Below, in pieces: positions 25,465 to 33,462 of a stretch of DNA of 48,385 bases. Source of the stretch: Gammaproteobacteria bacterium. Lineage in GTDB: Bacteria > Pseudomonadota > Gammaproteobacteria > JASBUN01. The DNA lies in contig JASBUN010000059.1 of assembly GCA_030147845.1 (NCBI GenBank), positions 1 through 48,385 on the forward strand. Reading direction: 5' to 3'. The position numbers and the translations under genes were made by a program. Below the pieces are notes generated by a model. That model was given only the letters and a program-made list of their open reading frames with translations, searched no databases and was not told where the DNA came from. Each line of letters opens with the position of its first letter. Positions within the stretch are counted from its first letter, which is position 1.

Positions 25465-25923
25465 TCAGGATTCTATTGAATGCGAATGCAAATAGGCAAC
25501 GACCCCGGGCCAGTCCGGAAAGCGTGTGGACCCAAACAGGATAAGTTCGCCTGCAAATTGATCCGCGCCATGCTTAGTTCGATCATCCACCAAAAAATCA
25601 CCGTGGTTTAAATTTTTGTGGTGCGTGAGAATCAGCCGTTTATACGCGCTCGCGCCCAAATATCGTTTCACCCACAGTAATTTGTCCGACCAAGCGGTAT
25701 GATTGTCCCATGGCGCAGTGGATAAAATATACGTATCAAACCAACCCGCCAGCTGATGGTATGACTCGATAGCGCCATCAAGCGGGTCCATCAAGGCGAA
25801 GACTCCCGGAACGTCATCCAAATGCCCTTCATTCTTCTCGCGCATTTCGTTCGGCAGTCGGTTTAGAGCCGAGTTAAAATCAACCAACACATTATCCATA
25901 TCGATGTAAAGTATCTTTTTCAT
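25465..25923 (-). CDS. 5'-nucleotidase, C-terminal type (NT5C-like HAD phosphatase)
   Basis: 152 residues. The HAD motif I 'YIDMDNVLVDF' has nucleophile Asp8 and general acid Asp10. 'ILSTAPWDNHTAWSDKLLWVKRYLG' is the deoxyribonucleotidase motif II region. 'DFLVDDRTKHGADQF' carries the metal-binding acidic residues. This family dephosphorylates deoxynucleoside monophosphates in nucleotide-pool control or salvage. The length is slightly short but all motifs are present. The gene stands alone. Confidence 0.88.
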   Translation of the reverse strand: MKKILYIDMDNVLVDFNSALNRLPNEMREKNEGHLDDVPGVFALMDPLDGAIESYHQLAGWFDTYILSTAPWDNHTAWSDKLLWVKRYLGASAYKRLILTHHKNLNHGDFLVDDRTKHGADQFAGELILFGSTRFPDWPGVVAYLHSHSIES

Positions 25924-26099
25924 CTCGGTTCAACACGCCTAGGGAAGCGCTGATATATTCGATCAAGAAGATAATGGCAAGGCCGGACGCGGCGAAGAAG
26001 CCCGGCAAAGGAATATGCTTAGCCGCTTCCAATCCCACTAGCGCCGCTTCAGAAAGTTATCAGCGCTGGCCTAGGTAGACTTCAAGCCAGTCTACGCTC

Positions 26100-26768
26100 T
26101 CATTTTCGCGCAAGCACCAGCACCTCGGACGCCACCCCGAAAGCAATCACGGTATTTTTGTATCCTAACTGCCAACGATCCCTGTCCATATAGCCTTGCA
26201 ATTGCACTGGCCGACAGCCGCCGACCACAGAAGCACGCAGGCGAAACACGCTCATCCATAGCCACGAGATCAATCTCGATACCAATGTGACGCCATCGGT
26301 AAGGCTCGCCAGGCAAAGCTTCCCGCCCGGTGCGAGCACGCGATGCGCTTCGTCGAAAAAGCGTCGCGCGTCCTCTTCCGATAGGAGATCCAGCACGTAA
26401 TTGGAAATCACGCGGTCGACCGATTGATCGGAAATCGGAAAACAAATATCGCCGTTTGATAATGAAACCATAGCGCGTGGGGCGTAGGACGCAAGGCGCT
26501 GCGTAGCCAGTCCAATCATGGTCGGACTGAGATCGCAGCCGAGATAGCTCGCCGACGGCCGTACGCTCGCGGTCAATATCCGCTCAGCAAACTTCCCCGT
26601 GCCGCAGCCGAACTCAAAAATGCTGCGCGCTCGTCCCAAGTCCGCATGCGCCACCAAATCGTCGAGCGCCGGATCTTCATTGAACCCTTGTTTATCCTGC
26701 TTACTACCGAAACGGTCATAGTATGCACGTACGTTGGGCCGCGTTAGTACGGTGTGTGTTCTGCTCAT
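26100..26768 (-). CDS. Class I SAM-dependent methyltransferase
   Basis: 222 residues. Motif I is 'IFEFGCGTGKFAERIL'. The second strand reads 'YLGCDLSPTMIGLATQRL', and motif IV/post-I is 'DQSVDRVISNYVLDLLSEEDARRFFDEAHRVLAPGGKL'. This is the typical Methyltransf_11 layout. The C-terminus includes a short hydrophobic stretch ('LVSRLISWLWMSVFRL'). The substrate is unknown; ubiquinone/menaquinone-type or small-molecule methylation are possibilities. Confidence 0.9.
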   Translation of the reverse strand: MSRTHTVLTRPNVRAYYDRFGSKQDKQGFNEDPALDDLVAHADLGRARSIFEFGCGTGKFAERILTASVRPSASYLGCDLSPTMIGLATQRLASYAPRAMVSLSNGDICFPISDQSVDRVISNYVLDLLSEEDARRFFDEAHRVLAPGGKLCLASLTDGVTLVSRLISWLWMSVFRLRASVVGGCRPVQLQGYMDRDRWQLGYKNTVIAFGVASEVLVLARK

Positions 26769-26990
26769 TGCATGTCACTCTCTAAGCGGGAATGAGTCAC
26801 TGTCCTTTTTCAGGATGAACTATACGTATGGATCAGCGTCAAGCGCATACTCGTCGGCAAAGTACGGGGCAAGCGCTCGCCCCGATACATCCGTCGAGCA
26901 CGGTGGCGATCACGTAGAGCGGACGAGAAAGGATGCAATCCGGACTCACCGGGCAAGCGGAAAATCACACCAGCGGCAGGTGGTCCGCAA

Positions 26991-27335
26991 TCAGCTGTGA
27001 GCGTAGCCTAGCACGAGCAGAAACAATGCCACTAAAGCCATAGAACCATGAAGCCCGACCACGATCATTGGCGGCGGCCTGCCGCCGTCGCGTAGCGCCA
27101 GTAGAACCACCCCGCCGGCCAGCGCGAGAAAGAAGAGCAGCGCGGCATCGTTGTATAAAAAAACGGTGTGTGCGCGAAAAATATGCACCATCAGCACAGT
27201 CAAGGCCGAGACCGCGATGCTCGCATGTCCTAAGCCCAGCGCCAATGAACCTCGGTGATAGCGTACTCCCAAGACCACCAAGGTCAGGCCAAACGTAGCG
27301 GCCAAGACGAACAATACAATCGCAGAAAGGATCAT
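26991..27335 (-). CDS. Small hydrophobic membrane protein, unknown function
   Basis: 114 residues with about four hydrophobic segments: about 3-24, 31-52, 61-80 and 87-110. aggg lies 8 nt before the ATG. No family was recognised. The gene lies about 220 bp upstream of the methyltransferase on the same strand, with no evident shared operon. Confidence 0.65.
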   Translation of the reverse strand: MILSAIVLFVLAATFGLTLVVLGVRYHRGSLALGLGHASIAVSALTVLMVHIFRAHTVFLYNDAALLFFLALAGGVVLLALRDGGRPPPMIVVGLHGSMALVALFLLVLGYAHS

Positions 27336-27683
27336 TTAGTTTTCCCTGACTCGCGGCGGCGTAGACCGGCGCGCGGATTGGTCGAGATTGGGTCATTATA
27401 CCGGCTGCGTCTAGGGCTGAAGGTTACCAGCAGGAAAGGGAGGCGCTATGCCGATCAACGGCGCTGCCGCCCTGTCGGCCAACCGTTGCTACGCGAGCCT
27501 GCCGGTGCGCAAACTCACTCGACCTGGTCAGGCAGTACCCGGTCCAGGCCCTAGACACGAAACCGGGCAGGAAACGCGATAGCGCCGGTAGTTGGCGTCG
27601 GTCACATTCCGGAGGATAATCGAGCCACGCGCGCCGCTTACGGCGCGGACAGCCACGATAACACGCGCTTAGGGAGAATCGGC
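27336..27683. other. Gene-free region before the zinc-finger gene
   Basis: About 350 bp, GC-rich, between two divergently oriented genes. No gene, repeat or clear promoter was recognised. Confidence 0.35.
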
Positions 27684-27950
27684 ATGGCAAGCGGTTGGGC
27701 AAAAGAGGGCGCGGTCCAGGATCAGATCGACGACACGGTGGCGGATGCCGTACGCGAGGTCCGCAGTCGCCTGCCGGAGGGCAAGAGTCTGACCCATTGC
27801 GAGCAGTGCGGCGTCGAAATCCCGCCGGCGCGCCGCGCCGCATTGCATGGCGTGCGACTGTGTGTTGAATGCCAAAGCGAACGCGATGAGGATTGCACCA
27901 CCGTCAGCACCTATAACCGGCGCGGCAGCAAGGACAGCCAGCTTCGTTAA
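27684..27950 (+). CDS. DksA/TraR family C4-type zinc finger protein
   Basis: 88 residues, similar to E. coli YbiI. The zinc finger is 'CEQCGVEIPPARRAAL', then 'CVECQSE'. The N-terminal helix region is short, so it lacks the long coiled coil of DksA. ggag lies 8 nt before ATG. DksA-like proteins enter the RNA polymerase secondary channel; whether this short version does is unknown. Confidence 0.85.
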   Translation: MASGWAKEGAVQDQIDDTVADAVREVRSRLPEGKSLTHCEQCGVEIPPARRAALHGVRLCVECQSERDEDCTTVSTYNRRGSKDSQLR

Positions 27951-28137
27951 CAGGTTGTTAAGTCGTCAATCATCACACAGCACCGTATACGTTCAATCTC
28001 GGCTGACGCACCACCGACTCCACACCCCGGCATCGATGAGCATACTTTCGACCCGTCGCAGTTCCGCGACCTACGAGATCCAGACCACGGCAAGCATACC
28101 GACCCTTTGGCTTCGGCATGCTTGTTGAGGAGCGATA

Positions 28138-29760
28138 ATGGCGAATAAGAAAGATAAAAATCAGGCGGCGCACATGGCGCCGCGCTTACGCTGGATCGTG
28201 GTAACGCTGATACTGCTGGGCTTGGGAAGCACGGGCGCTCGCATTTGGTTGTTCAAGACGCAGCCGGACGCCGAAGCCAGTAGCGCCTGGTCGATCGATT
28301 TTAGCATTCGCCTGCAAGCCGCCAAGCCCGGCGCTGAAATCGATCTGGCGCCGCCCTGGGATACACCGGGAGCGCGCCTTTACAGCCAGCAGCTAACGCT
28401 CGACGGTTTGCGACTGCGACGCACCAAGACCGACAATAAAGAGCGTCGACACATCACGATGGTGGCGCAACGAGCGGGTAAGTTGGGCCTGGAAGCCGAA
28501 TTTTCCATCCATCGCTTCGCCGCCAGCCACCCGCGCCGCGCACCAAAAAAGGTGATTCTGGAGCCCGACGAGCGCCAACGTTTGCTGGGCAAGGCGCCAG
28601 GCATCGATCCGCACGCCGCAGCGGTTGAGACCGCGCTGGGGAAGATCGTTGTCGGCAAGAAGGATCAGAACAGCCTGATTCAGGGCATCTACGATTATGT
28701 ACGCGACCGCACTGCGTACAGCAACAAGAAGGGCGCTTCGACCGCCTCTGCCGCAATCACCTCCGGGCGCGCCAATGACCTGGGCCGCGCGCGCGCGATG
28801 GTCGCACTGTGCCGCGCCGCGCAACTCCCGGCGCGGTTAGTCACCGGATTTGTACTGGTGGAGCAACGCCGAGGCAAGCCAGTACATTGGGTTCAGGTCT
28901 ACGATGAGCACCGTTGGCGGGACTTTGATCCAACACAAGGATTCTTTGATCGCTTACCGGATAACTATGTCGCCTTCAGCCGCGACGGTCCCTTGATCGA
29001 ACTACAGGGTGCGTCGATAGTTAGCGAGGAATATCAAGTCAGCGAAGCCGATATTCCGCGGATGATAGGCAATGGCAATCACCGCAACCCGTTGACCATC
29101 CTGAATCTCGCCCGCTTGCCGCTATCGGCACGCGCCACCTTGGCGATTTTGCTGCTTTTGCCGTTGGGCGCGCTCCTCAATACATTTGTGCGCAGCATCG
29201 TTGGCGTGCAAACATTCGGCACATTCACGCCGGCGATGTTGGCGCTGGCGGCGATTTATGTCGACTGGATAACCGCCACGGTCATTTTCACCATTGTCGC
29301 CGTGGTCGCTCTGATCGGTAGATCACGATTACCGGGGCTGCAGCTTGCACGCGCGCCGCGCCTGACTATCGTCTTTGCGCTGGTAGCGTTGGCAATGGCT
29401 TTAGCGGTGTCGCTGATGGCGTATTTCGATCTACTCACCGGCACCCACGTAATTTTGCTACCGATCGTCATTCTCACCTCGCTGGTCGATCGCATTTATT
29501 CGGTGGCCGACGAGCAGGGTCTGCATTCCGCTATAATCCGCTTACTCTGGACCGGTTTCACCGCCATCGGTTGCTTTTTTATCCTCACGGCTACTTGGCT
29601 TGGCGAGTGGCTGGTGGACTTTCCCGAGATGCACCTGGTCACGATTGCGTTGATTCTGGTTTTGGCCGCCTATCGTGGACCTACCTTGACCCGGTTCCCC
29701 GGGCTGCGTTGGTTAGGCACGCCGACCCGCAAGTCGGACAAATCGGCGGATGAGGAGTAG
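28138..29760 (+). CDS. Inactive transglutaminase domain fused to seven transmembrane helices (UUP1-7TM type)
   Basis: 540 residues. An N-terminal signal-anchor (about 18-38) is followed by a periplasmic transglutaminase-like domain (to about 295). Then about seven helices follow (about 320-515; 'LPLSARATLAILLLLPLGALLN' and 'FGTFTPAMLALAAIYVDW'). His250 and Asp264 of the catalytic triad remain ('HWVQVY', 'FDPTQG'). The position of the catalytic Cys appears to be Leu215 ('NDLGRARAMVAL'), so it should be inactive. In other genomes this protein is usually encoded beside an alpha-L-glutamate-ligase-like ATP-grasp gene. None follows here. gaggag lies 5 nt before ATG. Confidence 0.85.
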   Translation: MANKKDKNQAAHMAPRLRWIVVTLILLGLGSTGARIWLFKTQPDAEASSAWSIDFSIRLQAAKPGAEIDLAPPWDTPGARLYSQQLTLDGLRLRRTKTDNKERRHITMVAQRAGKLGLEAEFSIHRFAASHPRRAPKKVILEPDERQRLLGKAPGIDPHAAAVETALGKIVVGKKDQNSLIQGIYDYVRDRTAYSNKKGASTASAAITSGRANDLGRARAMVALCRAAQLPARLVTGFVLVEQRRGKPVHWVQVYDEHRWRDFDPTQGFFDRLPDNYVAFSRDGPLIELQGASIVSEEYQVSEADIPRMIGNGNHRNPLTILNLARLPLSARATLAILLLLPLGALLNTFVRSIVGVQTFGTFTPAMLALAAIYVDWITATVIFTIVAVVALIGRSRLPGLQLARAPRLTIVFALVALAMALAVSLMAYFDLLTGTHVILLPIVILTSLVDRIYSVADEQGLHSAIIRLLWTGFTAIGCFFILTATWLGEWLVDFPEMHLVTIALILVLAAYRGPTLTRFPGLRWLGTPTRKSDKSADEE

Positions 29761-29800
29761 ATCATAACGGTGTGCCATCCGTGCGCGCATCCACCGTCGG
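29751..29800 (+). repeat. Imperfect direct repeat, copy 1 (includes transglutaminase gene end)
   Basis: About 78% identical over 50 bp to 30149-30198 (39 of 50 by eye). It begins at tgaggagta and includes the stop codon. The two copies flank a cluster of REP-like palindromes. Confidence 0.6.
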
Positions 29801-29819
29801 CACGCCCGCGCTACCCCAT

Positions 29820-29843
29820 GCACGGATGAATCCGTGCCTACAA
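29820..29843 (+). repeat. REP-like palindromic unit a
   Basis: The palindrome gcacggatgaatccgtgc is followed by ctacaa. The same unit recurs at 29896, 30094, 32069, 32133 and 32187 in alternating orientation. Confidence 0.8.
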
Positions 29844-29895
29844 GATGGGCTGCGGTAGCCAAACGCATCTGCCGATTTTGTTATACCCGCCGATT

Positions 29896-29919
29896 TTGTA
29901 GGCACGGCTTCAGCCGTGC
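29896..29919 (-). repeat. REP-like palindromic unit b (inverted)
   Basis: ttgtag then gcacggcttcagccgtgc: the reverse-oriented unit with a compensated change in the loop-proximal stem (ggcttcagcc), which keeps base pairing. Confidence 0.8.
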
Positions 29920-30093
29920 ACGGGTCTGCTTTGGTCCATCCATGCATGGCTGAAAACGCATAAGCCTGGGTTTTCTTTGTGCGCTTGGCGGCTTGGCGAG
30001 CGATCCAAAACCCAAGCCAAGCCGAATGATTCTCGCAAAGGCGCAAAGCACGCCAAGGTGAATAGGCCGTCGGATGGCATAACGTTGAGTCAT

Positions 30094-30153
30094 GCACGGG
30101 TGAATCCGTGCCTACGACGGCGGTGGTTGCGGCAGGCCGTAGGAGCAGTGAGG
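30094..30153 (+). repeat. REP-like unit c with extended 3' conserved block
   Basis: gcacgggtgaatccgtgc, then ctacgacggcggtggttgc and ggcaggccgtaggagcagtgagga. The 60-bp extended unit matches 32069-32129. Confidence 0.8.
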
Positions 30154-30198
30154 AGTAAATCACGACGGTGTCCCATTGGTGCGCGTATGCGCCGCCGA
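30149..30198 (+). repeat. Imperfect direct repeat, copy 2
   Basis: Second copy of the 50-bp segment at 29751-29800, with tgaggagtaaatca in place of tgaggagtagatca. In this copy the corresponding triplets also read Glu-Glu-stop, but there is no upstream coding frame. Confidence 0.6.
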
Positions 30199-30582
30199 AA
30201 TGTCGCGACGTGCAGCACAGACCACCTTCGATCAAACCGCAGCGCGCGCCATCGGCGTGCACAACAGTCGTCACGAGCGCGCGAACGTGCGAAAATACCT
30301 TGCCGGAGCCCCGATTAAGTCGATCACGAGGAGGTTGGCAAGCGGCGAACAAGCGCCGTTTACGTGCAAGTAAAGCAGCGATTTGATCCGCTCTCCCTTG
30401 CCGCCAATGCCGCCTCAGCGAATTTATCAATGTCCCTTGGTTTTTCCAGCAGCGAAGCCGACCACACAAACGCGGACCGGGCAACGACGCCGACGCCGAC
30501 GAATCAGCGCTACAGACATCGAAATCCGCCGCGATTCGTGATACTTAAATAACACAAGCCTCGTCCCTATCGGCGCCAGCGG

Positions 30583-31905
30583 ATGTCTATGGACTCTCTT
30601 CTCCTCACAAAAGTTATGGATTTGCTGTTGGACGCGATTTGCGTCGTCGACGCCGAAGGCCGGTTTGTCTTTGCCAGCGCCGCTTGCGAACGCATCTTTG
30701 GATACACGCCGGAAGAGCTGATAGGCCGCAATATGATCGACCTGGTACTAGCGGAAGATCGCGAGCGCACGCTGCAGGCCGCAAAAGCGATCATGGACGG
30801 CCGACCCCAGACCCATTTCGAAAATCGCTATGTACGTAAAGACGGGCGCGTCGTCGACATTATGTGGTCGGCGCGTTGGTCTGAAGCAGACCAGATTCGC
30901 CTAGCGGTGGCGCGTGACATCACCGAATCAAAACGCGCAGCACGGGTAAACTCGGCGCTCTACCAAATCTCGGAAGCCGCCCAAGCGACTGAAGATCTAC
31001 CGGCCTTATATCAGCATATCCATAAGATCATCGGCGGCTTGCTGCCCGCAGACAATTTCACGGTCGCACTGTATGACAAATCGAACGCCGAGTTGTCGTT
31101 CCCGTATTTTATCGACGAGCGGAAACAGACACCCGAACCGCAGTCACTCGCCTCCGGCTCGCGTATCGCTGAGGTCATCCACAGTGGTCAGACCTTACTA
31201 ACTTCCGCTGACGGCACCGACACCGGTGCCGGCAACGCATCGTGGCTGGGGGCGCCGCTGATTTCGCACACCGGCATCATCGGCGCACTGGTGTTGCAAA
31301 CCTATAGCCGCGATGGCGGTTACACCAACGAAGACAAAGAACTGCTGCAGTTTGTCTCCATCCAGATCGCCATCGCCATCGAACGCAAGCAAACCGAAAC
31401 CAAACTGCGCCACATGGCCTGTCATGACGCGCTGACCGATATCCCCAATAGAACGCTTTTCAACGATCGATTCGACGTAGCGCTTCAGCGGGCGCATCGC
31501 AATGGCGAGCGTCTGGCTTTACTGTATCTCGATCTCAACGGTTTCAAGTTGATCAACGATACATTTGGTCACGAGGCCGGCGATCTGCTGTTACGCGAGA
31601 TAGCACGACGCCTAACCGAATGCGTGCGCGCCGAAGACACCGTGGGGCGTATGGGCGGTGATGAATTTACCGTGCTGCTAACCAATATTCGTGAACCGGA
31701 AAACGTCAATATCGTTGCGCAGAAAATTCGTGCGGCGGTGTGCGCCCCGTTTGAGCTGGCGGGACGCACAATGAGCGTCTCGGCCAGCGTCGGCACCGCC
31801 GTCTACCCCGAGCAAGGAGATGAACGGGAACAGCTATTCCGCCAGGCCGACGCCGGCATGTACGCCGAAAAAACGACGCCTAAAATGACCAAACGTGGCC
31901 GATGA
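30583..31905 (+). CDS. PAS-GAF-GGDEF diguanylate cyclase
   Basis: 440 residues. A PAS domain (about 10-125) includes 'ICVVDAEGRFVFASAACERIFGYTPEELIGRN'. A GAF-like domain (about 135-270) and a GGDEF domain (about 280-435) follow. The catalytic loop 'GGDEF' (358-362) is intact. The inhibitory I-site 'RAED' (349-352) lies five residues before it, so the enzyme should make c-di-GMP with product inhibition. No transmembrane segment was seen, so it is probably cytoplasmic. The gene lies between two REP clusters. The start ATG has a weak ribosome-binding site. Confidence 0.93.
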   Translation: MSMDSLLLTKVMDLLLDAICVVDAEGRFVFASAACERIFGYTPEELIGRNMIDLVLAEDRERTLQAAKAIMDGRPQTHFENRYVRKDGRVVDIMWSARWSEADQIRLAVARDITESKRAARVNSALYQISEAAQATEDLPALYQHIHKIIGGLLPADNFTVALYDKSNAELSFPYFIDERKQTPEPQSLASGSRIAEVIHSGQTLLTSADGTDTGAGNASWLGAPLISHTGIIGALVLQTYSRDGGYTNEDKELLQFVSIQIAIAIERKQTETKLRHMACHDALTDIPNRTLFNDRFDVALQRAHRNGERLALLYLDLNGFKLINDTFGHEAGDLLLREIARRLTECVRAEDTVGRMGGDEFTVLLTNIREPENVNIVAQKIRAAVCAPFELAGRTMSVSASVGTAVYPEQGDEREQLFRQADAGMYAEKTTPKMTKRGR

Positions 31906-32068
31906 TAGCGATCAATCTTTCGTTCCGAAATCCACCCTCGACCCACTTTACCCGCCCACCGATTTAATTCCGCGCGCCCGCAGGCGGCGGGCGGACTGAC
32001 TGCTACAGCTTCCCGCCTTTGTAGATCTTTATACCGCAACCGGACCCTGGTCGCCGGCGCGCCCGCAG

Positions 32069-32129
32069 GCACGGATGAATCCGCGCCCACAACGGCAGTG
32101 GTTACGGCCGGCCGTGGGAGCAGTAAGGA
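32069..32129 (+). repeat. REP-like unit d, extended form
   Basis: gcacggatgaatccgcgc, then ccacaacggcagtggttac and ggccggccgtgggagcagtaagga. The stem is degraded by base changes, but the extended block clearly matches 30094-30153. Confidence 0.75.
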
Positions 32130-32132
32130 ACC

Positions 32133-32155
32133 TTGTAAGCACGCTTTAGCCGTGC
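32133..32155 (-). repeat. REP-like unit e (inverted)
   Basis: ttgtaa then gcacgctttagccgtgc: the inverted unit, with an imperfect stem. Confidence 0.7.
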
Positions 32156-32439
32156 ATGATCCGGACCCCGGCACGCCCGCCCCCATGCACGGATGAATCC
32201 GTGCCTACAACGGCAGCGGTTGCGGCAAGTTTGGATAATAACGGCACGTCGTTCGCTCCTGGCAAGTCCAGCACCTGCTCGTCCAAGAGCGTCTGCAACT
32301 CGGTCTGAAACGCACGAATCTGATCAACGCAAAGCTGTGCCGCCTGCGGGTCATCATGCGCAGCGGTTGCCACCGGTGGCAGTAATAACCCGATCTCGCC
32401 CCTAGCCCGGCGTGCCTGTGCGCACAGTGTCAAGTTCAC
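32146..32439 (-). CDS. Small hypothetical protein with REP-derived C-terminus
   Basis: 97 residues from a GTG that overlaps the preceding stop as GTGA, suggesting translational coupling with the BamE-like frame. Residues 1-74 are plausible protein ('MNLTLCAQARRARGEIGLLLPPV', a helical 'CVDQIRAFQTELQTLLDEQVL'). From about residue 75 the sequence ('AVVGTDSSVHGGG') is the translation of REP unit f. No family was recognised. The gene may have had its original stop replaced by the repeat. Confidence 0.4.
   Translation of the reverse strand: MNLTLCAQARRARGEIGLLLPPVATAAHDDPQAAQLCVDQIRAFQTELQTLLDEQVLDLPGANDVPLLSKLAATAAVVGTDSSVHGGGRAGVRIMHG
32187..32226 (+). repeat. REP-like unit f
   Basis: gcacggatgaatccgtgc, then ctacaacggcagcggttgcggc. 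It overlaps the 3' end of the small frame at 32146-32439. Confidence 0.8.
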
Positions 32440-32798
32440 CGCTCATAACCCGCTTCCCGACGGTTGTAGATTACGCGCGACACGGTATACGTGCTGCTAA
32501 ATCCGCCGCTGCCGGCGAACGTCACCACGCCTTGCCCTTTGTAACGATATTCCAGCCGCGAGCGATCACCACCGAAATAAAACGGGATCCACGCTTTTCC
32601 GGTTACGTAGTATTTTTGATCCGTGGGCACACCAATCAGATCAGTCACCTGTTTCGACGACATGCCGATCCGTAGTTTGGAAAACGGGCTTCCAGCGGGC
32701 GGATGACGATAAATGCCGTTTTTCGCCTCCGCTTCGGTCGCCTGGGAGTAGGTGGGATCAACCGGCTGCCTGCTCCGCCGACGACTTACTCTCGGCAT
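32436..32798 (-). CDS. BamE/SmpA-like C-terminal domain, probably the shifted second half of the upstream lipoprotein gene
   Basis: From about residue 15 ('DPTYSQATEAEAKNGIYRHPPAGSPFSKL') to the end, it reads as a BamE-like domain: 'GMSSKQVTDLIGVPTDQKYY', 'AWIPFYFGGDRSRLEYRYKGQGVVTFAG'. The first 12 residues are Arg-rich and unnatural, and they overlap the end of the lipoprotein frame by 41 bp in another phase. No ribosome-binding site fits a start near 32798. A lipoprotein with a Ser/Asn-rich linker and this domain, broken by a one-base shift between about 32760 and 32798, is the best explanation. Confidence 0.6.
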   Translation of the reverse strand: MPRVSRRRSRQPVDPTYSQATEAEAKNGIYRHPPAGSPFSKLRIGMSSKQVTDLIGVPTDQKYYVTGKAWIPFYFGGDRSRLEYRYKGQGVVTFAGSGGFSSTYTVSRVIYNRREAGYER

Positions 32799-32949
32799 GC
32801 GATTCGTTCTTCGACGAGGCCGCCGTTGCGTTGCTGCCGTTCGTCGAACCTGACTCCGAACTGGAGCCCTCGCCCCCCATCATGCCTTTTACGTGAGCGC
32901 AACCCACCAGGGGCAGCCCAACCACCAATGCCAATAACAACATTTTCAT
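32758..32949 (-). CDS. Short lipoprotein with Ser-rich linker (5' half of a frameshifted gene?)
   Basis: 63 residues from ATG 32949 (ggagg 8 nt upstream). The lipoprotein signal is 'MKMLLLALVVGLPLVGC' with the lipobox Cys17. A Gly/Ser/Asn-rich low-complexity linker follows, and then TGA. By itself it would be a tail with no domain. The BamE-like frame that continues directly downstream in another phase suggests one original lipoprotein gene. Confidence 0.65.
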   Translation of the reverse strand: MKMLLLALVVGLPLVGCAHVKGMMGGEGSSSESGSTNGSNATAASSKNESHAESKSSAEQAAG

Positions 32950-33019
32950 CTCGGCTCCCTCCAAACGAATGTAGTTTGAGTACTCTCGTTTTCATCCGCG
33001 CTGACCGTGCTGCGGACAA

Positions 33020-33193
33020 TCAGCGCTTGTTCGTTTTCGAAACCACACCACCGCCACGCACATGGCTGGCTTTCGCGCAACGCACGTGTATTCCGCCACG
33101 GCACAGGAAAAGAATAAGCGCCATCCCGGCCAATGTCCATATTAAAAAAATGGCATGAGATAACTTCGGCAACACAGCCGCTTTGCGAATCAT
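33020..33193 (-). CDS. Possible small membrane protein
   Basis: 57 codons from ATG 33193 with one hydrophobic helix ('AIFLIWTLAGMALILFLC') and a basic tail. There is no ribosome-binding site and no recognised family. Reported only because the helix is convincing. The rest of 32950-33462 shows nothing recognisable. Confidence 0.25.
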   Translation of the reverse strand: MIRKAAVLPKLSHAIFLIWTLAGMALILFLCRGGIHVRCAKASHVRGGGVVSKTNKR

Positions 33194-33462
33194 CGAACGA
33201 TATGAACGGTCAGTCACCGACAATCGGACCGCTGGGGGTGACGGTATGTGAATGTCTCACCCCGGTCATCACCGGAGGTCAACGGGCGTAGAAAAGTGCT
33301 ACGTGTCGAGCAAGAACCGCAGCGGTGGCCGACCGCCGCCATCCTGCTCGCGCAGAGGTTCGAGCGGCAGCGGTCGCACAAACGACGACCCACACCAATG
33401 ACTGCGAGGAACGAAACCGATCACGCGTCCTCGCCGAAATTTATCCCCGCCCAAAGAAGAGC

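Larger units (their letters stand above)
29761..30582. other. Gene-free region dominated by REP-like palindromes
   Basis: About 820 bp. It carries three REP-like units (29820-29843, 29896-29919 and 30094-30153) and the second direct repeat copy. An open frame on the minus strand spans much of it, but it reads through the repeats and has no recognisable domain, so it is not called. Confidence 0.5.

Noticed and set aside
29762..30484. 240-codon minus-strand frame after the transglutaminase gene
   Set aside because: It reads through several REP units and the direct repeat; the peptide contains translated repeat sequence and no domain.
29820..32226. CRISPR array
   Set aside because: The palindromic units are irregularly spaced, alternate in orientation and have no uniform spacers or cas genes.
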